Virus record (IMG/VR): IMGVR_UViG_3300032083_001708
Span: 1 to 31,289 of that record
From: a virus
Reading direction: 5' to 3' (one strand)
DNA length: 31,289 bases
Shown here: positions 29,272 through 31,289 of the stretch, piece by piece
Layout of the letters: each line of letters opens with the position of its first letter
Position numbering within the stretch: the first letter of the stretch is position 1
Translations under genes and position numbers: made by a program
Notes under the pieces: generated by a model
Databases searched by the model: none
What the model saw: the letters and a program-made list of their open reading frames with translations, nothing else
Told to the model about the DNA's origin: nothing

Positions 29272-30312
29272 TTATTTAACTAAACCAGCAAGTTTTTTGA
29301 ACCTGTTAGCAACTTGAACCTCTTCAGAAATCACTTTACGAGATTCTGTAGATGGTTTAGTTGATGCAACAGGAGCACTAGCTGATTCACTAATTGATTT
29401 TTTTGTTACGATTGAACTATTATCACCAAACTGTTCTGCAAGTGTAGAATAAACAAGTTTAATCTCTCTTGTAGTTTGAGCTCTGTCAAATGTTTCAACC
29501 ACTTTAAGTTTTTGATTGTTATCTAATGAATAAGATTTAAATAATTTATTAGTAAATAACAATTTAGCATTCAGAATGTTAACTTCGTGAAGTTTGTCTT
29601 TCAAGAAATGAACTGCTTCTTTGTACTCTTTTAATTCAGCTTCTAAAGAAGATTCTTTCATACCAGTTTTACCTTTACCGATACCTGATGATACATCAGT
29701 ATTATCTTCTTTATTGTCACCTTTACCAATTCCAGATGATTTGTCAAGTTCTTCATCGACTTCGTCTTTGTCGTCCTCGTCATCTTCTTCAGTAAGAGCA
29801 GCTTCATCGATTTCATACTCTTCTTCAACAGTTTCTTCAGATTCATGCATACCTTCTTCAGCTTCATCTTCATCATCGTCTTCAGTTAATTCAGACTCTA
29901 ACTCTTTAATGATAGCTTCTAAGTCAAGATTGCTTTCATCCATTTCTTCATCTTCGTCATGCATTCCTTCTTCAGCGTCGTCGTGCTCGCCTTCGTCATG
30001 CATACCTTCTTCACGTTCATCACCTTCTTCAGCTTCGTCATCGTGTTCACCTTCCATAGGTGCACGCATTTCTTCAGCTTCATCATCGTGTTCACCTTCT
30101 TCACGCTCTTCACCTTCTTCATGCTCACCTTCTTCTTTTTCATCATGACCAAATTCTTCAACTTCGTCATCTTCTTCTTCTTTAAGTTTAGCAGAAAGCA
30201 TAGATTTGATTTGGGGTGTGAATGCTTCTTCTAAAGCCATTTTAGCATTTTCTAACGCAGTTTCTCTAACTGCTTTAGCATCTGCTATAGCTTCTTTTAA
30301 AATATCTCCCAT
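29272..30312 (-). CDS. 22: Prohead core scaffold protein (gp22-like)
   Basis: 346 aa from ATG 30312, chosen because GAGGAG lies seven nt upstream; a longer in-frame GTG at 30387 is rejected. N-terminal helix MGDILKEAIADAKAVRETAL leads to an extremely acidic Glu/Asp/His/Gly low-complexity region (about 48-200, repeats of the EGEHDDEAEE and EEGMHDE kind). The C-terminal part, LKEYKEAVHFLKDKLHEVN then N-A-K-L-L-F-T-N-K-L-F and Q-K-L-K-V-V-E-T-F-D-R-A, is the conserved helical domain of gp22 scaffolds. It should form the internal core on which gp23 assembles and then be digested by the prohead protease, which is not in this window. It lies immediately upstream of gp23, as in T4. Confidence 0.88.
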   Translation of the reverse strand: MGDILKEAIADAKAVRETALENAKMALEEAFTPQIKSMLSAKLKEEEDDEVEEFGHDEKEEGEHEEGEEREEGEHDDEAEEMRAPMEGEHDDEAEEGDEREEGMHDEGEHDDAEEGMHDEDEEMDESNLDLEAIIKELESELTEDDDEDEAEEGMHESEETVEEEYEIDEAALTEEDDEDDKDEVDEELDKSSGIGKGDNKEDNTDVSSGIGKGKTGMKESSLEAELKEYKEAVHFLKDKLHEVNILNAKLLFTNKLFKSYSLDNNQKLKVVETFDRAQTTREIKLVYSTLAEQFGDNSSIVTKKSISESASAPVASTKPSTESRKVISEEVQVANRFKKLAGLVK

Positions 30313-30376
30313 GATATTTCTCCTCAATGTATTTTTTGGAATAAGTTTATTTGGAAACTTAATAAATGTTAAGTTA

Positions 30377-30407
30377 TATTTAGACACCGTAAAAGGGTAG
30401 ACGGTGT
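30377..30407 (-). promoter_or_regulatory. Leader of the scaffold/capsid unit: hairpin and CTAAATA box
   Basis: The 135-nt gap upstream of the scaffold gene has an inverted repeat ACACCGT (30384-30390) with ACGGTGT (30401-30407), loop 10 nt, followed on the minus strand by CTAAATA (30383-30377), which resembles a T4-type late box in the sense direction. There is no T-run after the hairpin, so it is not a terminator. None of the seven 16-bp elements lies here. Confidence 0.4.
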
Positions 30408-30447
30408 ATTGTGTCTTTCGGTAATAAATATTAAAAATTAATAAAAA

Positions 30448-30885
30448 TCACAACAATTTTTTATGTTTTTTTATGCCTAATCGTTTAAAGTCTTCTGTAA
30501 GAAAGTTATCGTACCATTTAGTCTTTTTCAATTTATTACTAGCTTCAAACAAATCTTTCTTTTTAGCTAAATTATACAATACACAAGGTGCTTTCTTTCT
30601 TGTTTTTAATCCTGCAACTTTAAAATCTTCAAATGGTGAAAACATCAATAACTTAATATCTTTCATATTATTTTCTTTTAATTGTTCATTTATGAATTTT
30701 TGATATGATTGTCTTTTTATTGTTTTCATATCATCACCAATATGTAGAATCAGTCCAGTCTTGAAATCAGATTCATTCCATTCTTGAATCATTTCAATAA
30801 GTGATTTGTCCATATTAGAATTATACACCATAAACTTTATATTGCCAGTTTGTAAATCTCCTTGTATGAAAGGACATATTGGCAT
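30448..30885 (-). CDS. Conserved hypothetical protein; true start probably upstream
   Basis: 145 aa from the first ATG, beginning MPICPFIQGDLQTGNIKFMV, with LILHIGDDM in the middle and a basic C-terminus (RLGIKKHKKLL). Function unknown. The ATG at 30885 has no ribosome-binding site, while the same frame stays open upstream to about 31003 and reads like protein (EIIDKLFEYLDFLQTPNPTF, then NN before the ATG). No ATG, GTG, TTG or CTG occurs in that stretch; an ATT at 30966 overlaps the S21 stop (ATTAA) and would give 172 aa. A single missing A in the run near 30951 would instead restore an ATG-initiated frame. The C-P-F-x-x-G motif near the current N-terminus is likely conserved. Confidence 0.65.
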   Translation of the reverse strand: MPICPFIQGDLQTGNIKFMVYNSNMDKSLIEMIQEWNESDFKTGLILHIGDDMKTIKRQSYQKFINEQLKENNMKDIKLLMFSPFEDFKVAGLKTRKKAPCVLYNLAKKKDLFEASNKLKKTKWYDNFLTEDFKRLGIKKHKKLL

Positions 30886-30961
30886 ATTGTTAAATGTGGG
30901 ATTTGGTGTCTGTAAAAAATCTAAATATTCAAATAATTTGTCTATTATTTCATTATGAGTA

Positions 30962-31210
30962 TTAATAGTCTTCTTTCTCTTTTTGAACTTGATATTGATT
31001 TCTTAGTTTGGCAAGATTTCTTTTTTCTCTTTTGACTCTTGAGGGTTTTTCAAAGTATTCTTTTTTTCTTAAATCAATGAATAAATTACTATCCTTTACT
31101 TTTCTTTTAAGTATTCTCATAGCTTTTTCTACTTCATTGTTATATACTTCTACTTGTAATCCTTGTAACTGTTTTTTAGGCTTTCTCCTAAAATTTTTTC
31201 TTTTTTTCAT
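30962..31210 (-). CDS. rpsU: Ribosomal protein bS21 homologue
   Basis: 82 aa (E. coli S21 is 71). After a basic N-terminal tail (KKRKNFRRKPKKQ) the sequence LQVEVYNNEVEKAMRILKRK, then L-F-I-D-L-R-K-K-E-Y-F-E-K-P-S and R-V-K-R-E-K-R follows the S21 pattern: V-x-V-x-x-N-E-x-x-x-x-A-L-R-x-x-K, R-x-R-x-x-F-E-K-P. Phage S21 proteins are known from aquatic phages and can enter host ribosomes, where S21 sits near the anti-Shine-Dalgarno region and affects initiation. The ATG follows the upstream gene's TAA by one base, with AGAGG before it. The 3' neighbour seems to lack a normal start codon and is probably coupled to this gene. Confidence 0.88.
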   Translation of the reverse strand: MKKRKNFRRKPKKQLQGLQVEVYNNEVEKAMRILKRKVKDSNLFIDLRKKEYFEKPSRVKREKRNLAKLRNQYQVQKEKEDY

Positions 31211-31211
31211 A

Positions 31212-31289
31212 TTAACCTCTTGGATTTAGTTTGTTTTTCATTAAAAATTCTACTGCTTTATTGTATTCCTTCTTAGGAACATTTAATTC
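31212..31289 (-). CDS. C-terminal fragment of an unknown gene (cut by window edge)
   Basis: The last 25 codons of a frame entering from the right edge: ELNVPKKEYNKAVEFLMKNK then LNPRG and TAA at 31212. The stop is one base from the S21 ATG and its AGAGG serves as the S21 ribosome-binding site, so the two genes are coupled. Too short to assign. Confidence 0.55.
   Translation of the reverse strand, partial: ELNVPKKEYNKAVEFLMKNKLNPRG

Noticed and set aside
29621-30148. Plus-strand frame rich in serine
   Set aside because: It is the reverse complement of the Glu/Asp codons of the scaffold gene; low complexity, no ribosome-binding site, and every other real gene is on the minus strand.
29658-30170. 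Minus-strand Lys/Met-rich frames inside the scaffold gene
   Set aside because: Out-of-frame shadows of the acidic GAA/GAT repeat; they start without ribosome-binding sites.
30313-30387. Upstream GTG start of the scaffold gene
   Set aside because: The extra 25 residues lie over the hairpin arm and the CTAAATA box, and GAGGAG sits at the right distance before ATG 30312.
1-31289. tRNA genes, CRISPR arrays, insertion sequences, integrase or attachment sites
   Set aside because: No cloverleaf with conserved tRNA bases, no regularly spaced repeats, no transposase or integrase motifs were seen on either strand.

Overview
The window is a contiguous piece of an AT-rich (about one third GC by eye) tailed-phage genome of the T4-like, contractile-tailed (myovirus) type. 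Every convincing gene lies on the minus strand, so genes are transcribed from high to low coordinates. Gene content (T4-type capsid, neck, sheath and tube genes, a T4-type replication set, a phage-encoded ribosomal protein S21, a short Hc1-like histone, very low GC) resembles marine T4-like phages of low-GC alphaproteobacteria such as SAR11. That host guess is an inference from composition and gene content only. No tRNA, rRNA, CRISPR array, insertion sequence or integrase was seen.

Layout in transcription order. 31289-30448: the end of an unknown gene, a bS21 homologue, and a conserved unknown protein whose reading frame runs upstream of its first ATG. 30312-26809 (head): acidic prohead scaffold (gp22-like), major capsid protein (gp23-like) and a small beta-rich virion protein. 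26695-21949 (neck): gp13-like and gp14-like proteins, a large coiled-coil plus LamG-lectin protein (whisker candidate), a small unknown, and a gp15-like sheath terminator. 21890-18656: small coiled-coil protein, sheath (gp18) and tube (gp19). 18567-9576: GH108 muramidase, Hc1-like protein, gp26-like/tail-chaperone gene with an apparent programmed frameshift, small unknown, tape measure, tube-initiator-like protein, LysM protein (gp53/gpX-like) and a very large hub-like protein. 9531-1 (replication): a short, odd family A DNA polymerase, a 676-aa protein with a possible nuclease core, an unknown, a glutaredoxin-like protein, a zinc-ribbon protein, ssDNA-binding protein, RecA/UvsX recombinase, RNase H-type flap nuclease, DnaB/gp41 helicase, an ASCH-domain protein and the start of another gene.

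Gene expression looks finely divided in the virion region. Seven intergenic gaps carry a near-identical 16-bp element (minus strand GATATTTATATATGAA or TATATTTATATATGAA/GGA), and four of these directly follow an intrinsic terminator. Highly expressed virion genes therefore appear to be separate transcription units. The replication genes, in contrast, overlap or abut and look translationally coupled.

The most interesting points are: a 7-T slip site joining the gp26-like gene to a downstream frame just before the tape measure gene; a minimal family A polymerase with several non-canonical active-site residues; the repeated 16-bp element, whose T4-late-like TATAAATA reads in the antisense direction; the S21 neighbour with no usual start codon, its open frame meeting the S21 stop at ATTAA; a branched RNA structure between ssb and recA; and a tail end ordered tape-measure / tube initiator / LysM / hub, as in P2-like phages, behind a T4-type head and tail tube.
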